Below, piece after piece: positions 10,982 to 22,100 of a stretch of DNA of 43,418 bases. The notes beneath the pieces were generated by a model. That model did no database searches and was not told the DNA's origin. It saw only the letters and a program-made list of their open reading frames with translations. The position numbers and the translations under genes were made by a program. Each line of letters starts with the position of its first letter. Within the stretch, counting starts at the first letter, position 1. Source of the stretch: Basidiobolus meristosporus CBS 931.73. Lineage: Eukaryota; Basidiobolomycota; Basidiobolomycetes; Basidiobolales; Basidiobolaceae. The DNA lies in contig MCFE01000706.1 in NCBI GenBank assembly GCA_002104905.1, forward strand, positions 1-43,418, written 5' to 3'.

Positions 10982-11892
10982 ATGAAAGAAGAAGCCCCCC
11001 TCAAGATGTCAGAAAATCAAGAATGGAAGAATGCTCTGCAGTAAGTCCTGGCCAAACAGCAACAGTTACTCCAGATCCTTAGCCAGCAGCAACAAGGAAT
11101 GACTACAATATCACAGAACCAGTAAAACCCTGTTAAGGTCAACTGGTACCATAATAGAGTCGATGAAAACCTTGGACCTTTGCTCTTCCAGATTGAGGAA
11201 GCTTTCAAGGCTAAGGGAATTGCTCCAGAAAGCAAGTTGCATTATGCAGCTTCTTAGCAAATGCAGCTTTATAGTGCTACCACAACAAGATCCAGTTAGC
11301 CACTATGATAGGATGCTCTACAATCTCCACCTGGGAGGAGTTTGGGTCACAAGTTCAGGATGCTTTTAAACCCCCACACCAGCAGACACTATAGACAAAG
11401 AGGCTAAAGACACTGAGACAGAAAGGCATGGTTCAAGAACACATCCATGAGTATAGATGTCTGCCTGGACAAATTGAACAAACAGACCCCCTGGATCAAG
11501 TGAAATACTTTATTGATAGGTTGAAGGAAAGAATGTTCATGGAAGTGAATTGTTGGAGACCTCAGATCATTGAAGCAGCTATAAAGATTGCCATGGACTA
11601 TGACTCAGATATGTTTCAAGTTGGGAAGCCCACAATGACTAATCAGAGTGGCAACAATCTCTATGAAAGAAGACAATCAGAAGCAGCACCAAAGGAAATA
11701 GAGGCTGTGTAGAAGATTCCTACTCCAGAAAAATGTAAGCAGAAAGGACTTTGCTTTAATTGCCATCAACAAGGACGTATTGCAAAATACTGCCCTCAGA
11801 GAAGAAATGGACACCAGTCATTAAGAACCTTCATCCATATTGAAGCCCTTGAGCATAGTAACATGGAGGAAGCACTTGAAGAAGACCCATAA
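10982..11892 (+). pseudogene. plus gypsy gag
   Basis: Gag probably starts at the ATG at 10982 (MKEEAPLKMSENQEWK). A Gln-rich stretch follows (LAKQQQLLQILSQQQQ), then the capsid region (VNWYHNRVDENLGPLLFQIEEAFKAKG-like) with stops, an open stretch at 11428-11712, and a zinc knuckle near 11753-11796 reading CFNCHQQGRIAKYC. In CX2CX4HX4C the His is replaced by Arg (CGT for CAT), so zinc binding would be compromised. Several in-frame stops and shifts make it non-functional. Confidence 0.75.
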
Positions 11893-11924
11893 CTCACCTT
11901 CCATATGACCAAAGAATACCTCAA

Positions 11925-12251
11925 ATGACCTCACACTTAGGAAAGCTATTATACTTGAATGGAGTAATCAATGGAGTATCTGCCAAAATCATGATTGACT
12001 CAGGAGCATTGCATGAGAGCATATCAGAGCAATTTGCTTTGAAAGCTGGAATCAACCTGGTACCCACTAAATCAACTTCAGTCTCAACAGCAGATGGGAA
12101 CTCTTACATAATCACTTGTACTAGTTGGCCAGTAAGAATGAAGATCAATGTCTATGAAGAAGATCTACTGGCCTTGATATTTGGGAACTGTGAATCTGGC
12201 CTTGAGCTTGGAAAAACCTGGCTATTTTGTTGTAATCTATCAATCAACTAA
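11925..12251 (+). pseudogene. plus gypsy aspartic protease
   Basis: An open 108-codon stretch with the retropepsin motif IMIDSGA (D-S-G, not the common D-T/S-G-A variant loss) followed by FALKAGINLVP and a GLELGKTWL block typical of gypsy proteases ('ILGMPWL'). It processes the Gag-Pol polyprotein in active elements. It is separated from gag and RT by stops. Confidence 0.7.
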
Positions 12252-12400
12252 AGAACCCATGCTACTCAAATCCTGAAGGACAACACAACCTATGAGCTAT
12301 TACCCACCAGTCTGGATTTTAACTTGGTCAATTCTAGTGTAAGTGAAACAAATGAACTTAGCAGGACACAGTTCTGTAGAGCACTTAGACAAGTACTCAG

Positions 12401-13660
12401 ATGTTCCTCATGCTGATATTACAGGAGGACTCCTCTACTGTAGCACCCAATAAGGTTCAGACTCTTTTGAAGGAATATTCAGTTGTTTTTCCAGATGAAT
12501 TTGTTAGCCTACCTCCAGCCAGAGACATGGATCATGCCATTGACACAGGAAACAGCCCCCCAGTGAGTAAGACACCTTACAGAATGAGTCCATTGGAGTA
12601 GGAAGAGATCAAGAGACAAGCAGATCAACTATTAGAGCAACAATATATCAGACCCTGCAAGTCACCTTAAAGAGCACCAGTACTTTTTGTGGAAAAAAAG
12701 GATGGAACACATGGGATGTGCATTGACTACAGAGCCTTCAACTCAGTAACTTACCTTAGATTGTTGAGCTTTTGGACCAACCCAATGGAGCCACCATATT
12801 CAGCAAGATTGACCTTATGTCAGGATACAACCAGATTAGGGTGAGTCCAGAAGACATCCCTAAAAAAGCATTCAGGACCGGATGTGGATATTACAAGTAC
12901 TTAGTCATGAGTTTTGGCCTTACTGATGCCCCAGCAACATTCATGACCTTGATGTAAACAGTCTTCCAGGAATACTTAGACAAGTTTATGGTAAACCACC
13001 TGGATGACATTGATATAAAGAAAAAGAGAAGAGGACCACTTGGTGCATGTTGAGAAGATCTTCAAGGAGCCAAGAAAGAACAAGCTGCACAGCAAGCTAG
13101 CAAAGTGTGAATTCTTGAAGGAACATGTTGAATACCTGGGACACATAGTGACTAGCACAGGAGTGACCTCAGACCCCAAGCAAGTTGAAGTCATCAAGAA
13201 TCTGAAGCAGCATGAAAGCATATCAGAACTCAGATCATTTCTTGCAGTGGTTTCCTATTATTGGAAATTTGTCAATTACTTTGCAAGTATTGCAGCCCCT
13301 TGAACTGATATTCCCAAGAAAGACAACCCTATGAGGTGGGATGTGACCTGTGAGGCTGCATTTGAGATACTCAAGAATGAACTTCCTGAGCTGCAAAGCA
13401 TAAGAATCCCAGACTTCAGAAGAGAGTTTACTCTGTTCACAGATGCTTCAGACTATGCAATCAGTGGTGTACTGAGCCAAGAGCATGAGGAAAAGGACTA
13501 CCAAAATGCTTTTGAGTCCAGGAAATTAAACCCAGCAGAGGAAAACTATCCAGTGCATGAGAAGGAGCTGCTTGCCATAATGCACTGCTTGAAGACCTGG
13601 AGATACTATATTGAAGGAGTCAAGTGCACTGTGAAGAGTGATCACACCTCACTCAGGTAA
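12401..13660 (+). pseudogene. plus gypsy reverse transcriptase and RNase H
   Basis: RT blocks occur in order: HAIDTGNSPPVSKTPYRMSP (about 12534), EQQYIRPCKSP, FVEKKDGTHGMCIDYRAFN (about 12690), [15 protein letters not shown] (12799), [24 protein letters not shown] (12870), VNHLDDIDI (about 12990), then the thumb (KCEFLKEHVEYLGHIV, ISELRSFLAVVSYYWKFV). RNase H follows (FTLFTDASDYAISGVLSQ, YPVHEKELLAIMHCLKTWRYYI). The catalytic YLDD motif reads HLDD. At least five stops or frame shifts interrupt it. Confidence 0.85.
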
Positions 13661-15088
13661 ATATTTACTCAGAAGGTACTCTTCAGAACAATGACAAGAT
13701 GGAGTGAATACATTCAGCAACTTGACTTGGAGATTTTCTACTTCCCTGGGAAAAACAACATGGCTGTTGATGCCTTATCAAAACTAGAACAAGTTGCACA
13801 ACTCAACCTGGTGCATGAATCAGATTGGTCTAGCTTATTACCAAAGTACTTGGAGGACAAAGCCATTCTTAATGAGATGAATGAAGAGATCAAGAAGATA
13901 ATCTGGGATGAAGCCAGCAAGTTTATAGTACAGATGAAACACTCTACCAAATTGCTGATGGAAGCCCTATTGCCTATTGCCCCTATGTTGCTTGCCTGGA
14001 TTTAATACATAAGCTACACAATGAATAAGTACATCTTGGCATTGAAGGAACCTATAGCCTTGCCAAAGCCATAGAATGGTGGTCCAGAATGAAACAAGAT
14101 ATTGAGAAGCTAGTGAAAACATGCCTAAATTGCCACATCAACCAAGGCTAACCACAGATAATTGCAGAACTCTATCCCTCAGAGCCTGTGAGACCATTTT
14201 AGAAATGGGGAATTGAATTTGTTGGAAGACTTCCAGCCAACAGGAAATGCAACTGGTGGATCCTAGTAGCAATTGCCCATGCCACTAAATGGCCGGTGGC
14301 TAAAGCAGTGCCTGTAGCCAGTGAACAAGAAGTTGCAAGTCTCTTCTACAATAAGAACCCTATGAAGTTTTGATGCCCTGTAGGGATTTTATACAATATA
14401 GAAGCAAGCTTTATGACAAAGACATTGGATGCTTACCAGGAAATGCAGCAGATTAAACACTTGAAAACCACAGCATATGACCCTAGAACCAATGTAGTTA
14501 CCATGCAGTTTAATGGATTATATGGAAAAATGCTAATCAAATATGCAAATGTAGCTGCCATTGGATGGAATGAGTATATAGACTAGGCACTTTTTGTCTG
14601 CAGAGTTAGAGGGCACAACACCACCCAACAATTCCCATCTTACTTAATGCATGAATGTGAATCAAGGATTCCAGAAGATCTCACACAACCAAAGCTTACA
14701 AATGCCTTAGAAGATGAGCTCAGTCAGCCAAGTAGACACCAGCAGCTGGAACAAAGGTGTCAAGAGGCATAGGTCAAAGTATCTCAGAGAGCAGAAAAGA
14801 TGAAGTAAAGATTTGATAAGACTATATCACCAGAGGCATTGACAGTTGGGAGCTTTGTATCACTGAGAGACAACATACAGAAGAAGTTTGAGCCACAATG
14901 AACAGGACCTTTCAAGATCACCAGAGAATGTCCATTTGCAACTTACCAGCTAGTGGGCAAGCAAGGTAATATCTGGGAAGACTTAGCTCAAAGAGACAGA
15001 CTCAAGCTTGCAAGACTTGCCAGCAATACTGAACCATCAAGATATTAGTATCACAAGAAAAGAGATTTCAGAGAACCCTCTAAACTTT
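13661..15088 (+). pseudogene. plus gypsy integrase
   Basis: Open at 13691-14005 (RWSEYIQQLDLEIFYFPGKNN...ADALSKL, the RNase H/IN connection). The zinc-binding H2C2 region follows near 14010-14145 (HLGIEGTYSLAKAIEWW...CLNCHINQG), then the core (WGIEFVGRLPANR with the first Asp read as Glu-Phe-Val context, near 14205) and the downstream region to about 15040 (RFDKTISPEALTVGSFVSL, GPFKITREC). Stops at many points. It ends before a polypurine tract TAGTAGGGGAGAA at 15088-15100. Confidence 0.8.
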
Positions 15089-15100
15089 AGTAGGGGAGAA

Positions 15101-15140
15101 TGTCATGATCTACTGCTTGAATGTTTAAGTTAGAGCAAGC
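15101..15140 (+). repeat. plus gypsy 3' LTR, first ~40 bp only
   Basis: TGTCATGATCTACTGCTTGAATG follows the polypurine tract and matches the starts of the LTRs at 8466 and 10581. Similarity ends near 15140; the remaining ~300 bp of the LTR are missing. Confidence 0.6.
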
Positions 15141-15225
15141 ATACAGAGTTCATCCAGCATTGGGTACTGGTAGCTATCCTAGTTGGACAGGGATTTAAGC
15201 CCAGATACCAGTGAGACTACCATAA

Positions 15226-15745
15226 AATTTGTGCTCTGATACCATAAGATAGGCAGCAGATTCAGGCTGATGAGAATCAGTGGCCAGCAGGATTTGCTGG
15301 TAGAGTACTTGTTTAGTGAGTATCCATCAAGTGCTGAGGCAAAGGCATGGTCATACATATTTTCAAAGTAGCCCTTGCTTCTTAGCTGTTTGTGATGCTT
15401 GCCATTTAATAGACTTGTTCCATTGTGCCATTGATCATAGTGCCAGAAAGTGCTGTATATTTTGTTATTAATTTGATATTTTAGGGTCATATGCATGTCA
15501 ATTTTGATCGCATATTGGCACTGTATGGCACTATCTGGCACTCTGTGGCATGATCAGGCACCATCTGGCATGCTATGGCACTATTGGGCACTATGATCAG
15601 CTGGAATGATGGAACAAGTCTAATATATTGGATATGTTTGTGCTTGATTGATACTGAGTGCAGTACTTTGTAGCTTTTCAACATTTGTTGGACTGCATGA
15701 GCTTGTTTAAACATAGTATTACTGGAATATATCCAGAGTGTGAAC
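15226..15745 (-). other. possible LTR plus primer-binding site of another element
   Basis: On the minus strand 15245-15227 reads ATGGTATCAGAGCACAAAT, which resembles the TGGTATCAGAGC primer-binding site familiar from plant Ty1/copia elements. The ~500 bp upstream of it on that strand (15246-15745) would then be an LTR, and it includes the 10-bp minisatellite. No CA end precedes the site and no second LTR is seen, so this is speculative. Confidence 0.25.
15511..15594. repeat. 10-bp minisatellite, eight units
   Basis: Eight consecutive decamers each end in GGCA with no length change: CATATTGGCA, CTGTATGGCA, CTATCTGGCA, CTCTGTGGCA, TGATCAGGCA, CCATCTGGCA, TGCTATGGCA, CTATTGGGCA. Units differ by several substitutions but never by an indel. 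Confidence 0.9.
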
Positions 15746-15789
15746 AATGTTTTCCTTCAATGGTGGTGGATTCCTGATAATTTGGACAC

Positions 15790-16620
15790 ATTGCAATGGT
15801 GGTATTTTTGGATGTGAATGCCATGCAACTATTAACACATGCTGGAATCCAGACAGTCTCTGGGTTACATGTTGCCAGCAACATGATGGTGGTCCACTTG
15901 TGCTATGTACATAGTAATTTGCATTCCAGACTGTTTTTGGCAAGAAGTAGTAGTAAATCTTCAGAGCCCCCATTACGGCTATTAGTGGAAACATGCAACT
16001 TTGCTAGCCACAACATTACATCTTTCACCAGTAAATGGATTACTGGGCTCACCTGGCTCCATAAAGTATCCTTGGCATTTGTTTCAATGGGTGTTGTCTC
16101 ATTGCATATTGGAATTTGTCCAGGCTCATGTGTGTTACTGTTCTTAGGGGAGATAGGCTCACAATCAATCAGTGAGCCTTGTTTGTCAGAGATATCACTC
16201 TGTATTCCATATTCAGAAGGCTGAGGTGAGCCTAAAGGCATCACAAACTCACCTGACTCCATTTGCATATGGTGACAAAGATGGCCAGGTGCCAATATAG
16301 AAGTATCAACTAGCCAGCAAGATAATTTTGGTACATCAGTTACTGATATATGGTCTAATATGACTTGTGTGGCAAAACACTGGCTGTGATCCTTGGAATA
16401 CTTTCTATGCTGTCTGCATGCTTTGTGGCTGAGAGGCTTGCTACAATAGCCACATGGTTTTTTCTCTTCTCTTATGCCATTGAATCAAAGTAGTCTTGTC
16501 CATGGGGCAAACAGCTTGATCTTCAACAATGTAATGCATTATAACACTTTTTGGTTGGTACTTAGGTGAATTTCAGACAGACTTGTATTTGAGTCATTGC
16601 ACCTATGTGAATATAAGATT
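15790..16620 (-). repeat. repeat family X copy 1, minus-strand arm
   Basis: A 130-codon minus-strand open frame (16295-15903) begins near MAPGHLCHHMQMESGEFVMP and contains CEPISPKNSNTHEPG and HLLVKDVMLWLAKLH. It continues after a stop as KWTTIMLLAT...WIPACVNSCMAF. The same peptides, diverged, occur in plus-strand copy 2 at about 35160-35580 (EFVILSGSHQPS, CEPISRNNSTLHE, KWTTVMQLATYDQES, SCINSCKAF), so the frame has been under some conservation or the copies share a recent coding ancestor. No domain recognised; acidic and Pro/Ser-rich in its first half. Confidence 0.5.
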
Positions 16621-17341
16621 CAATAATGACCTGCCATAGTAATCATTATAAATAAAGTTGTGGCACAACATACCAACATATATGTAACACTATTTCCCTT
16701 TGGTTTGACTTGCTTCCATATATATGCCGCCAAAAAATAGAGCAAAGTAGTGTGGCTCCCAACTAAACCACACCACTGATGGCAGCAGGAGAATGATTGG
16801 ACAACAGCTTGCTTTAACATGCAGTGCAACAAGCAGGGCTACATCCAAAAAAAGCCATGCTGACAGTATTCTCACTGAAGGTAATAATGCGGACTCCTCA
16901 GGCACTCAGTCAAGTAGGCAATTGAGAACCTCTGCAGAGCTGCAAGCTGACTATTATGCTCAGGCAGATGAGAATGTAGCAAATGCAGTTCCTTCAGTTG
17001 AAGACCAGCAAGTGGCTGACATAACATTACCACCACCCATATTAGCAAGTATGTTGTCAGCTCATACAACAGCATTAACAAAGCAATTAGGTGCAGCTAC
17101 TTATAGGATAGATGCAATGGCCCAGAGAAAGCAGGAAATAGTCCAGAAACAGGACAAGCAGTTAATATGCACAGAGCAAGCATTATCACAGGTAGAGAAT
17201 GCAGTATCTTTGCTGCAAAGAAGGAACTCAAGTAGCTTAATGCCACAGCCCAGAATTAAGCCATTTCCTGATGTAACAGCAGAGGAACACCATACAGTCT
17301 TTGAAGCGCAACATCAGTGCCCAAAGATAAAGCCTACATAA
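16621..17341 (+). repeat. repeat family X copy 1, plus-strand arm: coiled-coil-like ORF
   Basis: A 182-codon plus-strand open frame (16793-17341) begins MIGQQLALTCSATSRATSKK and continues through NADSSGTQSSRQLR to a Gln/Ala-rich segment (AQRKQEIVQKQDKQLICTEQ, LSQVENAVSLLQRR) that looks helical and coiled-coil-like. The first ~50 codons recur on the minus strand at 34267-34130 (MVAQQLALTFSTTNGATSRK, NADSLDSQSSRQLR). DNA similarity extends upstream of both start codons to the 16345/34720 level. It resembles a Gag- or ORF1-like structural protein in style only; I do not recognise the family. Confidence 0.5.
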
Positions 17342-18960
17342 GCCTATTACAGCATGGGAGGGAGACAATGTGGTGTTTATACCAAGGCCTAAAAATCAAA
17401 AGACATTGAAGATCCATGAAGCCATTGAGAGCAATAATGAAGAGTGGGCTAAAACTCAAGAGGTTGTTAGTAGTCTAGCATGCCATCACCTTAAGGCTGG
17501 CATACCATGGCACCATCAGGAGCTCAAGGCCAAGTGGAATGTGCTTTGCTTGTTCCATGAGCAACATCTTGAACTCAAATGGGCAAACAGCTTTTGGGCC
17601 AGCATTGTTATGCTAAGTAAATATCTTAAGAATAGCAGCAACTATCAGAGGTAGAAGAACAAGGGGCTATGGCTAAAAGCCAGTGGCTACCTCAAGAGCC
17701 TTTTACAAGCAGGGCCAAAAGCTCCAAACAAAAGTTAAACAGATGTCAGGTAGCCAGAAGAGTGTTAATAAGGGACAATCATGCAGACACAAATGCACCT
17801 GCATGACATTCATCAAGTAAAAAGTGTAGTAGCAGTTAAGAGGCACTCAGAGACAGTAGCAGTGAAGGACCTGGCAGTAATAAAGACCAGTGGCTTTCTC
17901 AGGAACCTGTCACAGCCATGACTGAGAGCTCAAAACAAGCAGTAAAGAAACATCAAGTGGCCAGGAGAGTGCCAGCAAGGGACAAGCAGGCCAAAACAGA
18001 TGCAACAGAGTAGAATTTATCAAGGAGAAAACATAGTTCACTACAAAAAGCACTCTGATGAAGTAGTAGTGAAAGACCTGGCAGTGATAAAGGAAAAGGT
18101 AAATGGGAAAATGTCTACCCAAGTCTTAGACAGGGAGGCATGCAGAAAAAACCGCAGTTCTTGCCAATTAATGCTGCAAGCCTGGAACTGATTGAATCCC
18201 ATAATAGCCAAGAAGAGTTACCAACAAGAAAACAGCTGTTTTCACAAGAGGTGGAAGCGCAGCCAGTTGAGCTACACTCCAGCAAGGTAGATGAGTTTGC
18301 AGAGAATATCAATTCATCTACCACAGCCTCCACATCCTCCATTGTTGACAGGGTGGAGATCCCATCAACAGACAAGGCTGCAACATCAAGAACTCAAAAG
18401 ACTATCACAATGCCTTCAGTAGAATTTTGGAACATTAATAGGCACACCAAGAGCTTGCAGCACTTCCTCAAGAGCTATGCTGAAGAAAACATACTTGAAT
18501 ATTGCAAGGATTTATTGCAAAGACTGGCAGATGAGGTGCTAGATCTTGTAGTGCCAGCTAAAGACCAGGATGTGTGGGAACTAATGAATGAACAGTGGCA
18601 TAAAGGTGTTGGGCTCCTGCCAAAGTTATGGAAACATAGTGTTACAGCAGAATTATGTATTGGGTGGTAGATTTTAATGGAGTTACTTGTTGAGTGTGGG
18701 GTTGGGCTTACTGTTAGTGTAGGGTATAGGGACTTGTATAGGTTAATGCAATTGGCAATTGAGGTACAACTGAAGTTTCAACAAAAATAAATCAATTTGT
18801 AAGCATGAAAGGTTAGAGAAGCAGTTGAGTCAGGAAGTAAGGAGTGTGGAAAAGAGGCAATAGCCAATTAATGTACACCAATATAGGAGGTGATTGAGTG
18901 TCCAGGATAAGAGAGTAAGCAAATTGGCAGGGAACCAATCAAAAGCCACTTATGTATTGC
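17342..18960 (+). repeat. repeat family X copy 1, downstream coding-like remnants
   Basis: Plus-strand open stretches follow at 17370-17654 (KTLKIHEAIESNNEEW, VLCLFHEQHLELKWANSFWAS) and 18140-18670 (176 codons; PSVEFWNINRHTKSLQHFL, YAEENILEYCKDLLQRLADEV). Between them lies a ~206-bp tandem duplication. After 18670 the frame seems to continue past a TAG (MELLVECGVGLTV). No known domain seen. Copy 2 lacks this part. Confidence 0.45.
17677..18090 (+). repeat. tandem duplication, two ~206-bp units
   Basis: Unit 1 starts near 17677 (CCAGTGGCTACCTCAAGAGCC) and unit 2 near 17884 (CCAGTGGCTTTCTCAGGAACC). Each continues through GCTCCAAACAA/GCTCAAAACAA, a GT.GCCAG.AGAGTG segment, a GGGACAA..A.GC segment, and ends in GTAGCAGTGAAGGACCTGGCAGT-like sequence. 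The same frame reads QWLPQEPFTSRAKSSKQ and QWLSQEPVTAMTESSKQ. Confidence 0.75.
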
Positions 18961-19109
18961 TGTGATGAAAATTTTGACCAAGTTTTTTGTTAAATCTGGG
19001 GTGCAATTAGTTTTCAACAGTCTCTGCACTGTCTCCAGACAGGATCAGTACCTCTTAGTCATTGGACTATAAATCTGTGACAGCCTTTGACAGGATCATC
19101 ACAATAATT

Positions 19110-22100
19110 ATCCATAGGGTATATTTACATCCTTGATCATCTTAAAATAAAGTAAAAAACACTTTTTGACATAAGCTCAAGTGTTTAGAAAGCTTTCTTA
19201 GCTACATTGCTACTTTTGTAACTTCACAGAATGTCATTTACACATCCTCTGTGGCACAAGGTGTTGCAGTTGGTTGCTTTCTTGAAATTCATGACATTGC
19301 TCCTATGGAGTAAGCAAAGGTTCATCCTGTGGTGGATCTTCTGGCTTGAAAATTTCATCTCCTACCAGCATCAGAGTATCCCAGAAGGTCCTATTCTGAA
19401 GCTTTATAGGTGCACCTTAAGTAGATATCAGCAGTTTCTTTTAGGTGTCTAAAAACCTGCTTAAATGCTGAGTATGATCAAATCCATAGTTCTGATTATG
19501 CTATCTAACAACTCCTACTGAATATGAGATATCTGGATGTGTTCCTAGCATCTATGCAAAATACTGCTGGCCACAGATTGATAGGGAAAATCAGGGCTTT
19601 CAGATGGCTCATTTCTCTTGATTTAGTACAGTTTTTGCCAAACTAAGGTGAGTGTCCATTGGCATGGCTGCAAGTTTACAGTCTTTCAATTGTACTCTTT
19701 AGTTTATTTTCAGTATAGTTGGATTGGCTTAGGGTGATAATCTGGATACTTTTGTCTATGGAGAGCTTTATCCCTAAGTGGTAACTAACCTCTCCTAAAT
19801 TGGACATCTTGAGCTCCTTAGATTGCCTAAATTTAGTATCTTCTAATGCTTCTTGGTTATTTGCAGCTATAATAAGATCATCCATATATTGAGTTAATGG
19901 GGCTGGACTTGCTCTTTCTGGCTGATGGCAGAAACCTTAGTCAGGAGTACTCCTATGGAAACTCAAAGATTTCAAGTAGGACCCTATCTTGCAGTTCCAG
20001 GCCCCTTGTGATTGTTGGAGACCACATAAAACTTTGAAGCTTGCAGACCAAGTGGGGGTTATCCTGGTCCACAAACCCTTCAGGCTAGTCCATGTGCAAG
20101 TCCTTATCAAGTTCCCTGCTCAAAAATGCAGCTTTATATCCATGTGATGAACAAAAACCCACATTTAGCTGTAATAGCTATTATTAATTTGATGGAAATC
20201 AATTTGTCTACCAGTGCAAAGGTCTCTGTACACTGAAGTCCATTTATTGGAGAGTATCCCTTGCCCACAGTCTTGCTTTATATCTTTCAAGTGTAACATC
20301 AGCCTTATATTTTGTCTTGAAGATGCATCTGCTTCTAATTGATTTTTGGTTGATTGCAATTTGACCAAGTCCCAAATTTGATTTACCATCAAGGCCTATT
20401 ACTCCTCAGTCATTGCAGATCTCCAAAACCTTGTCTGAGGGCCATACTGGGCCTCCTTTATGGTCTGGGGCTCATCAATATGGACTGAGCAGGTGTATGC
20501 TAGGTTTGCACCCTTGTAGATATAGTAATTTGGCTATTTCTGGTCCAGTTGGATCTACTGGTGGGTGGTATTGGAATGATCACCTCTGGAATATTCCCGG
20601 TCACTAGTTCAGGCTGAGACATGGTTGCAGAGTCCTCTGGTGTGAAAAATCTTTCATTGATTCCCACTTATGCAATCCTGACTTTTAGTGGACTTGAGAT
20701 CAAATTTTTGTCAATATCTGAAGACATTTTTTGTGAAGAGTTTGAATTTTCAAGAAGCAAACATCTCTGGACTCAATCTGCTACTTTGCTTTAGTATTGT
20801 AGGGTATGTATGCTTTACTCTGACTGTAGAAGTCCAATAATATGAGCTTTACATTTTTTGGCTCAAACTTTGACTGATTTCCAGGCCATGTCATTGTATA
20901 TGCTCTACACCCAAATATTCTTATATGTTTTACACTTGGTCTGTATCTGTACTATACCTCAAATGGAGCCAAATCACCAGGTATTTTGTTATAGCTCCTA
21001 TTGTGAAGGTACATAGCTGTGGCAAATGATTCTGCCCAAAAATCACAGGAAAGCTTTGATCATGGATCATAGACCTTGCCATATCAAATATCAATCTGTG
21101 TGCATGTGCTGTCACTCAATGTTGCTGCAGGAAGTATGGTGCAGCAGTCACTTGCTTCATCCCAGTAATCTTTCAGTAGTGAATGAAGAGTTTTGAGGTA
21201 TATGCTCCATCAATGCAAGAGCATAATTTCTTGATTTTATTACCAGTGTCTCTTTCCTCCATGAAATAAAGCTCCCCAAACTTAGACAGAGCATCCTTCT
21301 TTCTTTTCATGAAAAAGATCCATGTGTATCATGTACAATCATCAGTTAAATTGATTAAATTTCTCATCCTGCCTAAGGATGTATATTTATAGGTCCACAC
21401 ATATATGAGTAAATCATATCAAACTCTTTCTTTGTTGAGATTAGCCCAGAGCTCATGAGTGATTGTCTGGCTTTTTCCCATATCAGCAGGCTTCACAGTG
21501 CTCCAAATTAGCTGGGTGCTCAATTTTACTCTGGAAATTAGCTGATCTTTGATCATTTTGTGGAAATAATCAAAATTGATGTGTCTATATCCTCTGTGCC
21601 AAAGCATTGGTGCTTTTCACCTAAATTGCTTATGTTGGCTTTCAGATAGGATAGGACATATGTCAACTTGGATAGATTGTGATCTCTCATACCCAAAGCA
21701 ATATGGGCACCATTTAGATCAGTGATCTTGCACCCAGAATTGTCAATGCTGAAACTGAGTCCTTCTGCTGTGGCTTTGCTTGCAGATAGCAGGTTCTTGG
21801 CTACTTTTGAAACATAGAGTACCTCTATGAGGGTAAGTGTATGGCTTCCATCACTGCTTCTAAGCTTTACTTGGATGGTTCCTTATCCGACTGCATTAAG
21901 TGTTCCATTGTCACCTATGAGAACTTTGTTGACTATAATTTCTTGATATTGGGTAAAAATTACTCTTTGGTGCATAAAGAGATGAGATGCTCCAGTGACA
22001 ATACATTTTGGCTGAGAATCCCTGTTTGTGGTCATACATAGTGCAGATATGGATAGTGTATCTTTGGTTATTGCAGTATTCTCTTATTCAGGCTTTTCAG

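Noticed and set aside
10581-15140. Circularly permuted gypsy (1-LTR circle) because the 5' LTR seemed to lack exactly what the 3' LTR retained
   Set aside because: Closer alignment shows the 5' LTR is complete from TGTTCTGATC at 10581; only the 3' LTR is truncated.
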